Source: an uncultured Ilyobacter sp. (GTDB lineage Bacteria; Fusobacteriota; Fusobacteriia; Fusobacteriales; Fusobacteriaceae). From it: a stretch of DNA of 64,000 bases. Of this stretch, positions 44,299 through 58,247 are shown piece by piece. The first letter of the stretch is position 1; the number at the start of each line of letters is the position of its first letter. The notes under the pieces are model-generated. The model was given only the letters and a program-made list of their open reading frames with translations, was not told the origin of the DNA and searched no databases. The position numbers were made by a program, and so were the translations under genes. Location: the NCBI RefSeq assembly GCF_963668085.1, contig NZ_OY764059.1:1-64000 (forward strand), in the 5' to 3' direction.

Positions 44299-45693
44299 AT
44301 GTACCATTTTAAATTTGCAGATATAGGAGAAGGAATCCACGAGGGAAAACTCCTTGAATGGATGGTCAGCGAAGGAGATTCTGTAAAAAGCGGGGACTCT
44401 CTTTTTCTTGTGGAAACTGACAAGGTTAATGCTGAGATTCCATCTCCTGTAAAAGGTGTTGTCGCCAAACTTATGGCTCAGGTGGGGGATGTTATAAAGG
44501 TGGGAGATATTATTGTAGATATAGAGGAAGAGGGATCTATTCAACAAGGCGAACCCCAGAAAAAAGAGCTCGGTGAAGAAACGGCTAAACCTCTTGAAAA
44601 AGATATAAAACCAAAAGTTTCAGAGGAAACAAAACCAGAAGTTTTGGTCACAGTAGAGAAAGAAAGTCCTGAAGAACCTAAGAAAGAAGCTGTTGAAAAA
44701 AAGAAAACAGAGGAAAAAGGTGCAGGTGTCGTAGGAGAGATAACAGTCTCTAATGACCTTATTCCTAGCTTCAGCGAAGGAAAATCAGATAAGCCATTGA
44801 ACAAAAAGAAAGTATTGGCTACCCCTGTAGCCAGAAAGATGGCAAAAGATATGGGTATAGACATAACTTTAATAAAGGGAAGCGGTACAATGGGAAGAGT
44901 TATGAAGGAAGATATCAAAAATTTCAACTCTTCAGAGACTATTGAGAAAGAAAAAATTCAAGAAATTTCCGCTGTAACTCCTACTCGTTCAGATTCTATT
45001 GAAGAGGTGGAACTTTCAAGTATAAGAAAAACTATATCAAAAGCTATGACTCTCTCAAAACAACTTATTCCACACACTGTACTCATGGATGAATTTGATG
45101 TTACCTCCCTTGTAGAGTTCAGAAAAGAATCTAAAGAGGAAGCTTTTCTCCAAGGTGTGAAGCTCACATACATGCCATTTATTATAAAGGCTGTCACCAT
45201 AGCCCTAAAAGAGTTTCCTATCTTCAACTGTGTATATGATCATGAAAATGAAAAACTTTTACTCAAGAAATTCTACAATATAGGGGTGGCTACAGATACC
45301 CCTGAGGGGCTCATGGTCCCTGTGATCAAAAATACAGACCAGATGGGTATACTTGAGACTGCAAAGGAAATGAACAGGCTTATAGAGGCATCTAAAAATA
45401 AAAAACTTACCCTTGATGACATAAAGGAGGGAACATTTTCCATTACAAATTACGGGGCTATCGGTTCATTATTCGGCACTCCTATAATAAAACATCCTCA
45501 GGTTGCCATTCTTGGGATAGGTAGGATTAATAAAAAATCCGTTGTTTCTGAAAAGGGGAATATTGAAGTTAGAGATATAATGCCTATATCTATGGCTGTT
45601 GACCACAGAATAATAGACGGAGCAGATGCAGGTCGTTTTGCAGAAAGACTTAAGCAACTTCTTTCTAACCCAAAACTTCTTCTCATGAGTTAG
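44299..45693 (+). CDS. pdhC: Dihydrolipoamide acetyltransferase (E2)
   Basis: A 464-residue E2 core protein. Domain order: one lipoyl domain (1-78) with the lipoylated Lys in ETDKVNAEIPSP (about 36-47); a Glu/Lys-rich flexible linker (80-165); the peripheral subunit-binding domain (about 172-207, LATPVARKMAKDMGID...GRVMKEDI) that docks E1 and E3; a second linker; and the catalytic acyltransferase domain (about 230-464) ending in DHRIIDGADAGRF, whose His and Asp act in acetyl transfer to CoA. It needs lipoate, presumably attached by the ligase encoded at 47100. Ribosome site AAAGGAGGG. Confidence 0.95.
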   Translation: MYHFKFADIGEGIHEGKLLEWMVSEGDSVKSGDSLFLVETDKVNAEIPSPVKGVVAKLMAQVGDVIKVGDIIVDIEEEGSIQQGEPQKKELGEETAKPLEKDIKPKVSEETKPEVLVTVEKESPEEPKKEAVEKKKTEEKGAGVVGEITVSNDLIPSFSEGKSDKPLNKKKVLATPVARKMAKDMGIDITLIKGSGTMGRVMKEDIKNFNSSETIEKEKIQEISAVTPTRSDSIEEVELSSIRKTISKAMTLSKQLIPHTVLMDEFDVTSLVEFRKESKEEAFLQGVKLTYMPFIIKAVTIALKEFPIFNCVYDHENEKLLLKKFYNIGVATDTPEGLMVPVIKNTDQMGILETAKEMNRLIEASKNKKLTLDDIKEGTFSITNYGAIGSLFGTPIIKHPQVAILGIGRINKKSVVSEKGNIEVRDIMPISMAVDHRIIDGADAGRFAERLKQLLSNPKLLLMS

Positions 45694-45703
45694 GAGGTGT
45701 AAA

Positions 45704-47077
45704 ATGGATTATGATATCATCGTTATCGGAGGAGGTCCAGGTGGCTATGTTGCCGCTATAAAAGCCGCTCAGATGAATGCAAAAACAGCCATTATAGAGA
45801 TGGGTAATTTCGGAGGTGTCTGCCTTAACTGGGGGTGCATACCCACAAAAACCCTTTTAAAAAGTGCAAAGGTCTATCAGTATATTCTGAACTCTTCAAA
45901 GTACGGGATAGATATAGACAATCTCTCTAAGGTAAATATAAACTGGGAGAAGATGCTTCAAAGAAAAAAAGATGTTGTCAAAAAACTTACCTCTGGAGTG
46001 GAATTTCTACTGAAGAACAACAAAGTTGATATTTATAGGGGATTCGGAAATGTTATCGATAAAAACAGTATAGAGATCAACGGAAAAAAGCTCACATGCA
46101 AAAATCTAATTCTTTCCACAGGGTCTTCCCCAAATATTCCAGACATTCCTGGAATAAAAGATGGCTTGAACAGTGGGTTTGTTATAACTAGCAAAGAGGC
46201 GTTAGAACTTTCTGAAATCCCTAAAAAACTAGTTATTCTAGGTGGGGGCGTTATCGGTGTGGAATTTGCCACTTTATATAGTTCTCTTGGAACAAAGGTC
46301 ACCATAGTACAAAACATGGACCGGATACTGGAATTTATGGACCATGACGTAATAAACGAGATGGAGGATATTCTTCTAGGTTTAGGGGTGGAGATTCTTT
46401 ACAATACATCTGTTGTCAAAGTAAGCAATAATAATATTACCATAAAGAGTAAAGAGGGTGAGGAGAGTATAGAGGCAGATAATCTTCTTATTTCAATAGG
46501 AAGATATGCAAATATGAAAGGATTGGAAAACTTGAACTTGGAAACATACAGGAGAGGAGTCAAGACAAACGAAAAGCAGGAAACCAATATTCCAGGTGTA
46601 TATGCCATCGGAGACTTAAACGGAGTGTTTAACTTGGCCCATGTGGCTTCTGCTGAGGGGATTATCGCAGTGGAAAACATAATGGGAGAAGATAAAAAAA
46701 TAGATTATAGAAAGGCTCCCAACTGTATTTACAGTTTTCCAGAAATGGCAGCAGTTGGATACAACGAGGTAGATGCAAGAAATAAATTCAAGGATATCAT
46801 TGTTTCAAAATTGCCCCTTTCTGCCAATGGAAAGGCTCTGGCAGAAGGGGAAAGTACTGGATTTATAAAAATAATAGCTGAAAAGGAGTATGGGGAGATT
46901 ATAGGGGTTCATATTATAGCCCCTACAGCCACAGACATGGTTTCAGAGATAGTTACCACAATGGAGTTAGAAGGAACAATCTATGACGTTTCTAGGGTTA
47001 TACATCCTCATCCCACAATATCCGAGCTTGTCATGGAGGCTGCTCACGGTGCAGTCTATAAAAATAGAAATAGTTAA
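45704..47077 (+). CDS. lpdA: Dihydrolipoamide dehydrogenase (E3)
   Basis: A 457-residue FAD enzyme that reoxidises the lipoyl arms with NAD+. Visible: FAD-binding GGGPGGYVAA (9-18), redox disulfide in GGVCLNWGCIPTKTLL (about 39-54), NAD-binding GGGVIGVEFA (about 178-187), the second FAD motif YAIGDLNG (about 301-308) and the catalytic His-Glu pair in HPHPTISE (about 435-442). Last gene of the four-gene complex operon, 10 bp after E2 and before a strong terminator. Confidence 0.96.
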   Translation: MDYDIIVIGGGPGGYVAAIKAAQMNAKTAIIEMGNFGGVCLNWGCIPTKTLLKSAKVYQYILNSSKYGIDIDNLSKVNINWEKMLQRKKDVVKKLTSGVEFLLKNNKVDIYRGFGNVIDKNSIEINGKKLTCKNLILSTGSSPNIPDIPGIKDGLNSGFVITSKEALELSEIPKKLVILGGGVIGVEFATLYSSLGTKVTIVQNMDRILEFMDHDVINEMEDILLGLGVEILYNTSVVKVSNNNITIKSKEGEESIEADNLLISIGRYANMKGLENLNLETYRRGVKTNEKQETNIPGVYAIGDLNGVFNLAHVASAEGIIAVENIMGEDKKIDYRKAPNCIYSFPEMAAVGYNEVDARNKFKDIIVSKLPLSANGKALAEGESTGFIKIIAEKEYGEIIGVHIIAPTATDMVSEIVTTMELEGTIYDVSRVIHPHPTISELVMEAAHGAVYKNRNS

Positions 47078-47101
47078 AAAAGGTGCCTAGGCACCTTTTT
47101 T
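47075..47101. terminator. Bidirectional terminator between E3 and lipoate ligase genes
   Basis: AAAAAAGGTGCC and GGCACCTTTTTT form a perfect palindromic hairpin shared by converging genes. Confidence 0.93.
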
Positions 47102-48077
47102 AATAAAATATACAGTCTATTATCTCCTCTTCTCTAAAATCACAGAAGTATTTTTTAATATTCAGGTCTTTAATGCAGTAGGCTAATTCTTTTTCATTAA
47201 AGCGTTTCCCTGTTAAAAATTTCTCAATCTCCTCTGTCCCCCTATACCCCAAAAAATCCCCATAAATCTTTATACTATCAATTATCCCTTCAGAAACATT
47301 TATCCTTATATCCAGTTCTCCTCCGTCATATCTTTTTCTCTTAGATATCATAAATTCTGGTGATTTTCCAAAATTCCAGTCCCAGTCTCTATATTTTTCT
47401 TTTGCCAGATTTTCAACAGCTAAATTCTCTCTATCTGACAAAATATAATTCTTAGCCCCTTCCATCAAGATATTTGAAATCAATATTTTTTTAAATTCCT
47501 CTATCCCTAGATTTTCTTTCAGATAGGGATAGATATTTGTAACTCTGCTTCTGACAGATTTTATTCCCTTAGACTCTATCTTATCTGATTTTACATTCAA
47601 AACTTTTCCAAGTACAGACAAATCAGCATCAAAAAGAAGCGTACCATGATGCAGCATACGATTTCCAAAATAATACTGGGCATTGCCTGATATTTTTTTT
47701 CCATCTACAACTATATCATTCCTTCCTGAAAACTCGGCTTCCACCCCTAAAAGCTTCAGCACATTTACAACTGGTTCAGTAAATTTTTTATAATTATTTA
47801 CATTCTCCCTTTTTCCATCTGTTATAAAGGTAAAATTAAGGTTTCCATTGTCATGATATACAGCCCCTCCTCCAGAAAGCCTTCTCACCACATTGACGTT
47901 GTTTTTATTGACATATTCATGATTTATTTCCTCGTGTGTATTTTGATTCCTTCCAACCACAACTGTATTCTCATTCTTCCAAAAAATTACAACATCTCCC
48001 CCTATATTTTTCAATGCATATTCTTCAAGGGCAAGATTAAAATACGGATCCTTACTCTCATTAATTATATTAAACAT
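47100..48077 (-). CDS. lplA: Lipoate-protein ligase
   Basis: A 325-residue ligase that activates free lipoate with ATP and attaches it to E2 or GcvH. Motifs: NLALEEYALKN (about 14-24), VVGRNQNTHEEIN (about 40-52), the RRLSGGGAVYHDNGNLNF signature (about 64-81), and KISGNAQ with the key Lys (about 128-134). The C-terminal accessory domain (about 245-325) is present, so it can perform both steps. Placement back-to-back with the PDH operon suggests that the E2 at 44299 is its main client. I saw no lipA or lipB here, so the cell may depend on salvaged lipoate. Confidence 0.94.
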   Translation of the reverse strand: MFNIINESKDPYFNLALEEYALKNIGGDVVIFWKNENTVVVGRNQNTHEEINHEYVNKNNVNVVRRLSGGGAVYHDNGNLNFTFITDGKRENVNNYKKFTEPVVNVLKLLGVEAEFSGRNDIVVDGKKISGNAQYYFGNRMLHHGTLLFDADLSVLGKVLNVKSDKIESKGIKSVRSRVTNIYPYLKENLGIEEFKKILISNILMEGAKNYILSDRENLAVENLAKEKYRDWDWNFGKSPEFMISKRKRYDGGELDIRINVSEGIIDSIKIYGDFLGYRGTEEIEKFLTGKRFNEKELAYCIKDLNIKKYFCDFREEEIIDCIFY

Positions 48078-48279
48078 CTCACTTCCCCCCGATCTTTTTT
48101 ACAATATACATTTTTTAAAAAACTTTCCTTTTTATGTACATAATCAATAATAATTTTATATTTCTTTGATTATTCTTTTTTTTTTATTATAATTAAAGTA
48201 ATCTATATATAACAAGTCTTAAGGAATGAATTTATATTTTTTAGCCAGCATAGAGTTCTTACTAAAAGGAGGATTAGAT

Positions 48280-49059
48280 TTGAATTTTTTTAACAGCATT
48301 TTCAAAAGAAAAAAATTAGAATTAGAAACTATCAAAGATATACAAGAGGACAAGGAATCAGATTCTTTGTCTATAGACCCTTTTTCATACTGTATTTTTA
48401 ATCCTTATTTTAAATGCAATGAAGATTTTTCAAAACTTTTTTCAGAATTTGAAATGAGACTTGGAAGTTTACAAAGATACTTTGAACTGAATAACTTGCA
48501 TATAAAAGAATATCTGAGCAGTTCAAAAGAGATACTCAGAGACCATAAAAATGAACGTTCCAAAGAAAGTAATATTTTAGATCAGTATGGTAAATGTCAC
48601 TATGCAGACGTTGATTATTTTTACGAAATGCATTACCTATCTGTTTTACTGATTTTATTTACCATGTTCGAGAACCTTCTCAGTAATATCGTAAAAGATA
48701 TTTCATACATCAGCAAACATGATTTTAATGATTTCAACCAAAAAGACTTGCCATATATAAATAAATATATCCTTTTTCTTAAAAATAAATGTAAATTAAA
48801 CATACTAATTTCTCAAAAAGAATGGCAGAGTCTAAATACCATCAGAAAAGTCAGAAATAATTACCTTCACAATCTCAACATCGATATTCCAGACGAGTTG
48901 CAGACTGAGTTATTAAAAATAATGACCCCAAAGAATAATAATAAAGTGACGGTCAACGAAGAATTTTTAGAGATGTGTTTTAATCTTTTTGGAAAAATTG
49001 CCTCTCAGCTAGAAGCGTCTTATTGGGACTATAAAAGAAACTTATTCAATATAAAATAG
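48280..49059 (+). CDS. HEPN-like protein, unknown function
   Basis: A 259-residue, mostly helical cytosolic protein. Near the C-terminus it has TIRKVRNNYLHN (about 206-217), in which R-x4-H fits the catalytic R-(x4-6)-H of HEPN ribonuclease domains. The preceding helices (FTMFENLLSNIVKDI) fit the four-helix HEPN bundle. I chose a TTG at 48280 because a perfect AAAGGAGG lies 7 bp before it; the in-frame ATG at 48226 has no site and would add 18 hydrophobic residues. There is no adjacent MNT nucleotidyltransferase, so it is not a standard HEPN-MNT toxin pair. Stress or phage defence is possible but unproven. Confidence 0.65.
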   Translation: MNFFNSIFKRKKLELETIKDIQEDKESDSLSIDPFSYCIFNPYFKCNEDFSKLFSEFEMRLGSLQRYFELNNLHIKEYLSSSKEILRDHKNERSKESNILDQYGKCHYADVDYFYEMHYLSVLLILFTMFENLLSNIVKDISYISKHDFNDFNQKDLPYINKYILFLKNKCKLNILISQKEWQSLNTIRKVRNNYLHNLNIDIPDELQTELLKIMTPKNNNKVTVNEEFLEMCFNLFGKIASQLEASYWDYKRNLFNIK

Positions 49060-49082
49060 GCAGCTTAAAAGCTGCCTATTTT
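49053..49082. terminator. Bidirectional terminator between HEPN-like and Nudix genes
   Basis: AAAATAGGCAGCTT and AAGCTGCCTATTTT form a perfect stem overlapping both gene ends. Confidence 0.9.
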
Positions 49083-49592
49083 ATTCTTATATTTTAGATT
49101 TTCATAAAGTTGCTTTGCAAAAATTGTTTTCATATCAGTTGTTATATCTTCCACTTCATCGATATTAAACCAATGACACGTTAGGTGTTCCCCCTCATCT
49201 AAGTCTAGTTCTAGAGGTTCTTTTCCATCGTCATGTATTTTTGCTATATACATATAAAGAGACTCTGTAGTATATCCTGGTGAAAGAATCAGAGGCTTTT
49301 TGGGAACATAGAGCAACTCAAAATCATTTTCTGTATACCCCGTCTCTTCTCTTATCTCCCTCTTAAGGGTACTTTCTGCTGTTTCTCCATCCTCTATAAT
49401 TCCTGCTGGTATCTCATAGAGGTCTCCCTTTACTCCTGGTCTATACTGCTTTACCAAAAGAGTTTTATCCATCTTTTCATTTAGAATAAAGACTGCAATA
49501 GCATTTGGTTTTTGAATATATTCTAGGTCTATATCTGTTGTTGGATGTTTTTCTACTTTTATCCTTAAAAATCTTAAATCGCTTATTTTCAT
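49065..49592 (-). CDS. Nudix hydrolase, ADP-ribose pyrophosphatase-like
   Basis: A 175-residue Nudix enzyme. The Nudix box reads GIIEDGETAESTLKREIREE followed by TGY (about 64-86), matching Gx5Ex7REUxEExGU, with the metal-binding glutamates intact. The downstream SPGYTTESLYMYIAK (about 104-118) is the segment typical of ADP-ribose pyrophosphatases, where the Gly-Tyr or Pro about 16 residues past the box decides specificity. It probably cleaves ADP-ribose or related ADP-sugars as a housekeeping function. The gene has a GGGGGAG ribosome site. Confidence 0.93.
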   Translation of the reverse strand: MKISDLRFLRIKVEKHPTTDIDLEYIQKPNAIAVFILNEKMDKTLLVKQYRPGVKGDLYEIPAGIIEDGETAESTLKREIREETGYTENDFELLYVPKKPLILSPGYTTESLYMYIAKIHDDGKEPLELDLDEGEHLTCHWFNIDEVEDITTDMKTIFAKQLYENLKYKNKIGSF

Positions 49593-49724
49593 TGAACTCC
49601 CCCACTTATCATATCTCTTTTATTTTTGTTCGTATACATAATAGCCTGCTTATTTTTAAACAATTATATCACAAAAATAAAAAAAATTAAAAAGCCTTTT
49701 AAAACTTCCAAAAAATAAAAAAAA

Positions 49725-49842
49725 GCTTGGCAAGTACCTATCCTCCCGGAGGGCTGCCCCTCAAGTACTTTCAGCGTATGCAGGCTTAACTTCTGGGTTC
49801 GGAATGTGACCAGGTGTACCCCTACAGCTATTCTCACCAAGC
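49725..49842 (-). rRNA. rrf: 5S ribosomal RNA, operon rrn4
   Basis: 118-nt 5S rRNA on the minus strand, in register with the rrn2 copy (offset 44751). A T-run follows directly, as in the other operons. One base in the 5S-23S spacer differs (C at 49886, plus strand, where the others have A). Confidence 0.95.
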
Positions 49843-49916
49843 TGTTATCAACATTTATATATTGATATCATATTCTTTTGTCTGCCATGGGCATTCAAAA
49901 CTATATAGTAGATTTA

Positions 49917-52846
<2,930 letters not shown>

Positions 52847-53046
52847 TAAATTGTTCATCAGCTAACTCTCTTTATTTAGTCTGTTATTTCAAATGGAACA
52901 ATCCATTTTCAACAACTTCATTTTTAAAGAAGAATTTTATGTTGATTTCTCTACTATATAGTTTCCAATGTCCATCTCAGTAATTATCCAAACCCTCGCG
53001 GGAAAGAACAATACCAAATAAATAGAGAAGGTCGTCTGTGCTCCTT
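52847..53046 (-). other. 16S-23S spacer of rrn4, no tRNA
   Basis: 200-bp spacer identical in register to those of rrn1 and rrn2, without tRNA genes. It contains the 23S and 16S processing half-stems. Confidence 0.85.
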
Positions 53047-54571
<1,525 letters not shown>

Positions 54572-54744
54572 AAAGTTTATTTAAATCTCTTGCGAGATTA
54601 TTAACACCTAACTTGGTCCAAATCTTGTTTGGACTTCTTTATGTCATATCTGACATTCTTTTGACTTCCTTCTCTATTTAATTGCTAATGTCCTTTTGTT
54701 TTTGTCCCTTTGAGAAAGTTGCTTTTCTCTCGCGGACAAGAAAT

Positions 54745-54773
54745 ATAATAACATATCTACAAACTTCAGTCAA
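54745..54773 (-). promoter_or_regulatory. rrn4 promoter
   Basis: Minus strand: -35 TTGACT (54768-54773), 17-bp spacer, -10 TATTAT (54745-54750), then ATTTCTTGTCCGCG. The -10 is closer to consensus than TATCAT of rrn1 and rrn2. Confidence 0.8.
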
Positions 54774-54872
54774 CACTTTTTTAATTTTTTTATAATCTTT
54801 AAGTTTTTCATCAATTCATTCTGTTTTGATTTATTCATATTATTTAAAGAGAACTTTTCTATAAAATCAAAA

Positions 54873-54901
54873 GAACTCCCCTGTAAAAAACAAGAGAGTC
54901 C
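54873..54901 (-). terminator. Terminator of the M18 aminopeptidase gene
   Basis: On the minus strand GGACTCTCTTG pairs with CAGGGGAGTTC (three G-U pairs), followed by TTTTGATTTT. It separates the gene from rrn4. Confidence 0.75.
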
Positions 54902-54912
54902 CCTCCTTTTTA

Positions 54913-56301
54913 TTACTTATAAAATAGTTTATAAGCCCTATAAGTTTCATATATATCAAATTTTGAAGCCAATTCAAAGGGAGAATGCATTGATATTACT
55001 GCAGGACCTGCATCAATTGTTTTTATTCCGTGATGAGCTAGATACATTGCCACAGTACCACCTCCTCCTTCATCGACTTTTCCAAGCATTGCCATCTGCC
55101 ATTTTATTTTATTTTCATTAAAGAGTGTTCTTATCTCTCCCACATATTCTGCATCGGCATCATTGGTGCCGCTCTTACCTCTAGCTCCAGTGTATTTACT
55201 AACTACAATTCCATATCCAAGCATAGCAGCATTTTGTGGGTCATGTACCGACTTAAATATTGGATTTATTCCTGCATTTACGTCAGAAGAAAGCGCCCTC
55301 GAATTCCAGAAGCATTTTCTTAAAAGATAGTCAGAGTATTCTTGACCCTTTATTTTATATATCATATCAGAAACAAAATATTCTATGTAAAAAGACTGAA
55401 GTCCTGTAGACCCTGTAGATCCTATCTCTTCCTTATCAGCCATGAAACAAACTGCAGTTTTTTCAGGAATACCTTCATAATCTAATATAGCCATCATCGA
55501 TGTAAAAGCACATATTCTGTCATCATGACCATAAGAACCTACTATCCCCCTATCAAATCCAACGTCTCTCGATTTGTGAGCAGGAACAAGTTGTAGTTCT
55601 GCTGAAATAAAATCTTCTTCTTCCATGCCATAGGTATCATTTAATTTTTCAAGAACTGCATATTTCACAAATTCTTTTACCTCTTCATTGTTTATTTTAG
55701 ATGGTATACTTCCAACTACAATATGCAGTTCTTCACCCTTTAGTATTTCTGAAGAACTTCTGTCTCTTTGAACCTTTGAGTCTAAATGTGGAAGGATATC
55801 TGGAATAGAAAATACAGGATCATTCTCATCCTCTCCTATTATTATATCTATTTTTTCTCCAGATTTTAGAACAACCGCTCCATGTAATGCCAAAGGAGTT
55901 GATCCCCATTGATATTTTTTTATTCCACCATAATAATGAGTCTTCATGAGTGCCAAATCAGTATCTTCGTAAAGTGGGTTTTGCTTCAAGTCAAGCCTAG
56001 GACAGTCTATGTGAGAAACTATAAAATTAATTCCCTCTACTATATCTTCTTTACCTATAATTGCTAGCACAACGTTTTTTTCTCTATTTATATAATATAT
56101 TTTGTCACCGGCTTTAAGAGTTTCCACTGAGGATATATCTTTAAAGCCGTGGGATTTGGCTAACTTTATACTCTCTCTAACGAATTCTCTCTCGGTTTTT
56201 CCTATATTTAAAAATTCTTTATATTTTTCTGAAAATGAAAAAATAGTTTCTTTATCTGATTTCTCTATTTTTTTCCATCCGTTTTCTTTTTTATAAAGCA
56301 T
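54913..56301 (-). CDS. M18 family aminopeptidase
   Basis: A 462-residue cytosolic metallo-aminopeptidase (aspartyl aminopeptidase type) that trims N-terminal residues from peptides, using two zinc ions. Metal and catalytic motifs: SHIDCPR (about 95-101), YGHDDRICA (about 262-270), MADKEEIGSTG (about 292-302), a further Asp in SSDVNAG (about 341-347), and the final MHSPFELASKFD (about 440-451) with the last metal His. Length fits the family. Fusobacteria that ferment amino acids use such peptidases heavily. Ribosome site AGAGGTG. It sits immediately upstream of rrn4. Confidence 0.95.
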   Translation of the reverse strand: MLYKKENGWKKIEKSDKETIFSFSEKYKEFLNIGKTEREFVRESIKLAKSHGFKDISSVETLKAGDKIYYINREKNVVLAIIGKEDIVEGINFIVSHIDCPRLDLKQNPLYEDTDLALMKTHYYGGIKKYQWGSTPLALHGAVVLKSGEKIDIIIGEDENDPVFSIPDILPHLDSKVQRDRSSSEILKGEELHIVVGSIPSKINNEEVKEFVKYAVLEKLNDTYGMEEEDFISAELQLVPAHKSRDVGFDRGIVGSYGHDDRICAFTSMMAILDYEGIPEKTAVCFMADKEEIGSTGSTGLQSFYIEYFVSDMIYKIKGQEYSDYLLRKCFWNSRALSSDVNAGINPIFKSVHDPQNAAMLGYGIVVSKYTGARGKSGTNDADAEYVGEIRTLFNENKIKWQMAMLGKVDEGGGGTVAMYLAHHGIKTIDAGPAVISMHSPFELASKFDIYETYRAYKLFYK

Positions 56302-56394
56302 GTTATCACCTCTTTTTTATTATTTTTATCCTACATATATTATAGTATAACAAATTATACTATCCAGATAAATTAAAATGTTTTTTACATAAAG

Positions 56395-56423
56395 AAAAGC
56401 TGCCTAAAATGACAGCTTTTTTT
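56395..56423 (-). terminator. Terminator of pgi
   Basis: Minus strand: AGCTGTC and GGCAGCT pair (one G-U) and are followed by TTTT. It lies just after the pgi stop. Confidence 0.8.
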
Positions 56424-56425
56424 AA

Positions 56426-57775
56426 TTATTTTTTCAATCTTTCGTTTATCTCTTTTGTTGCCTTTTCATAACCAGGTTTTTCCAAAAGAGCAAACATGTT
56501 TTTCTTGTATTCTTCTACTCCTGGCTGGTCAAAAGGATTTACTCCAAGTAGATATCCACTTACAGCACAGGCCTTTTCAAAGAAATAGAATAAATACCCT
56601 AAGTGGTACGCCGTTGCTTCTGGAATGTTTATCACAAGAGTGGGAACCCCTCCATCTGCATGGGCTAGTATTGTCCCCTCTATAGCTTTTTTATTTACAT
56701 AGTCCATTGTTTTCCCTGCAAGATAGTTTAGGCCGTCTAAGTTAAATTCGTCCTCTTCTATTGTTATATCTGTTTCTGGTTTTTCTATATTTATAAGAGT
56801 CTCAAAAAGGTGTCTTTTTCCATCTTGTATATATTGTCCTAAAGAATGTAGATCTGCTGTAAAGTCGGCAGATGCCGGATAAATTCCTTTTCCATCTTTC
56901 CCCTCTGATTCTCCATAGAGCTGTTTCCACCATTCGGAAATATAGTGAAGTTTTGGCTCATAATTTATCATCAGCTCTATGTCTTTTCCTCTTCTGTGAA
57001 GGAGGTTTCTAGCTACTGCATACTTATAACAATTATTTGTTTCATAAGGAGACTTATATTCCTCTCTAGCATCTGCCGCCCCTTTCATAAGCTGGTCTAT
57101 ATCTACACCGGCAGCGGCTATAGGCAGTAATCCTACTGCAGTAAGCACCGAATATCTTCCACCAACATCATCAGGAACCACAAAAGTTTCATATCCTTCT
57201 TGGGTAGATAGCTGCTTTAATGCTCCTCTGGCCTTGTCAGTTGTGGCATAAATTCTAGATTTTGCACCTTCTACACCGTACTTTTGCTCCAATTTCTTTT
57301 TGAAAATTCTAAATGCAACTGCAGGTTCTGTTGTTGTTCCTGATTTTGATATTACGTTGACTGAAAAATCTCTATCCCCTATATGCTCCATCAGATGGTT
57401 GATATAAGTTCCAGAAACATTTATTCCTGCAAAGTAAATTTCAGGAGTTTTTCTATCCTCTTTTGAAAGACTGTTATAAAAAGAGTGAGAGAGAAACTCT
57501 ATCGCCGCCTTTGCTCCTAAGTATGATCCCCCTATACCTATCACAACAAGTACCTCAGAATCATCTTTGATCTTATTGGCTGCTGCTTTTATTCTTTCAA
57601 ATTCTGTCTTATCATAATTTACAGGAAGATCCATCCATCCAAGAAAATCATTTCCAGCACCGTCTTTTTTTTCTAGAGTCTCCACAACAGAAGTTGTCTG
57701 CTTCTCCATTAGGTCAATTTCATGCTGATGGAAAAATCCAAGGGCTTTAGAATAGTCAAAAGAAATTTTGTTCAT
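56426..57775 (-). CDS. pgi: Glucose-6-phosphate isomerase
   Basis: A 449-residue isomerase interconverting glucose-6-phosphate and fructose-6-phosphate in glycolysis. It has the short form typical of Firmicutes and Thermotogae. Phosphate and sugar sites: [14 protein letters not shown] (about 78-91), [12 protein letters not shown] (about 142-153), the [20 protein letters not shown] signature (about 198-217), catalytic Glu in [13 protein letters not shown] (about 287-299) and the C-terminal QPGVEEYKK with the catalytic Lys. ATG 57775 is preceded by AGGAGG. Single-gene unit. Confidence 0.97.
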   Translation of the reverse strand: MNKISFDYSKALGFFHQHEIDLMEKQTTSVVETLEKKDGAGNDFLGWMDLPVNYDKTEFERIKAAANKIKDDSEVLVVIGIGGSYLGAKAAIEFLSHSFYNSLSKEDRKTPEIYFAGINVSGTYINHLMEHIGDRDFSVNVISKSGTTTEPAVAFRIFKKKLEQKYGVEGAKSRIYATTDKARGALKQLSTQEGYETFVVPDDVGGRYSVLTAVGLLPIAAAGVDIDQLMKGAADAREEYKSPYETNNCYKYAVARNLLHRRGKDIELMINYEPKLHYISEWWKQLYGESEGKDGKGIYPASADFTADLHSLGQYIQDGKRHLFETLINIEKPETDITIEEDEFNLDGLNYLAGKTMDYVNKKAIEGTILAHADGGVPTLVINIPEATAYHLGYLFYFFEKACAVSGYLLGVNPFDQPGVEEYKKNMFALLEKPGYEKATKEINERLKK

Positions 57776-57806
57776 ATACAAGTTCCTCCTAAAAAATTTA
57801 TTTGTT

Positions 57807-58247
57807 TTATTTAATTTTTTTTTCTAATTCACTTATTTTTCTTTGAAGCTCCTCTATTATTTTTCTGTTTTCTTCTAGCTTGGCATTCAACTCTTCTATT
57901 TTTTCATCATGACTTTTTACCATAGATAGGTAAAGGTCAGAATCAAACCCCATTTTATTTAACTCTTTGGCAAACTCATAAACCAGATTTTCCAGTATCT
58001 CTAAATCATCTCTGCTTGCCTTTTCTGAATCACTTTTATTTATTACCTTAGATAAATAATAAGCAAATTCATACCTGGTTACCTCATTTTTACCTTGGAA
58101 TATTTCAGAGTCTTTTTTCAGTATCCCTTTATCTACAAGGTTTTCTACTGATTTATAAGCCCAGTGTTCATCTGTTATATCTTTAAAAGGCACCTCTGAA
58201 AAACCAAAGGAAAAAACAATAAAAAAAATAAAAACTAATTTTTTCAT
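57807..58247 (-). CDS. Exported SLH-domain coiled-coil protein
   Basis: A 146-residue envelope protein. The signal peptide ends at about residue 17 ([10 protein letters not shown]). One S-layer-homology-like module follows (about 20-75: [25 protein letters not shown]...[14 protein letters not shown]). The rest is a long coiled coil (about 105-146: [20 protein letters not shown]). In diderm Fusobacteria and Negativicutes such proteins tether the outer membrane to the cell wall, with SLH binding peptidoglycan. Here the barrel is missing, so it is only the tether-like part. ATG 58247 starts the signal peptide. Confidence 0.8.
   Translation of the reverse strand: MKKLVFIFFIVFSFGFSEVPFKDITDEHWAYKSVENLVDKGILKKDSEIFQGKNEVTRYEFAYYLSKVINKSDSEKASRDDLEILENLVYEFAKELNKMGFDSDLYLSMVKSHDEKIEELNAKLEENRKIIEELQRKISELEKKIK

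Larger units (their letters stand above)
54572..54912 (-). other. rrn4 leader and promoter region and aminopeptidase terminator
   Basis: These 341 bp have no gene. They hold the 16S leader with its processing half-stem, the rrn4 promoter, an AT-rich upstream tract unlike that of rrn1 and rrn2, and the terminator of the upstream aminopeptidase gene. Confidence 0.7.

Noticed and set aside
44541..44927. 128-residue minus-strand frame opposite the E2 linker
   Set aside because: It arises from the repetitive Glu/Lys-rich linker code and has no start signal.
42224..47077. Acetoin dehydrogenase (aco) operon
   Set aside because: The E1 alpha N-terminal extension and its blocks read like PdhA. No acoR-type activator or acetoin gene is adjacent. 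It is kept as an alternative in the gene notes.
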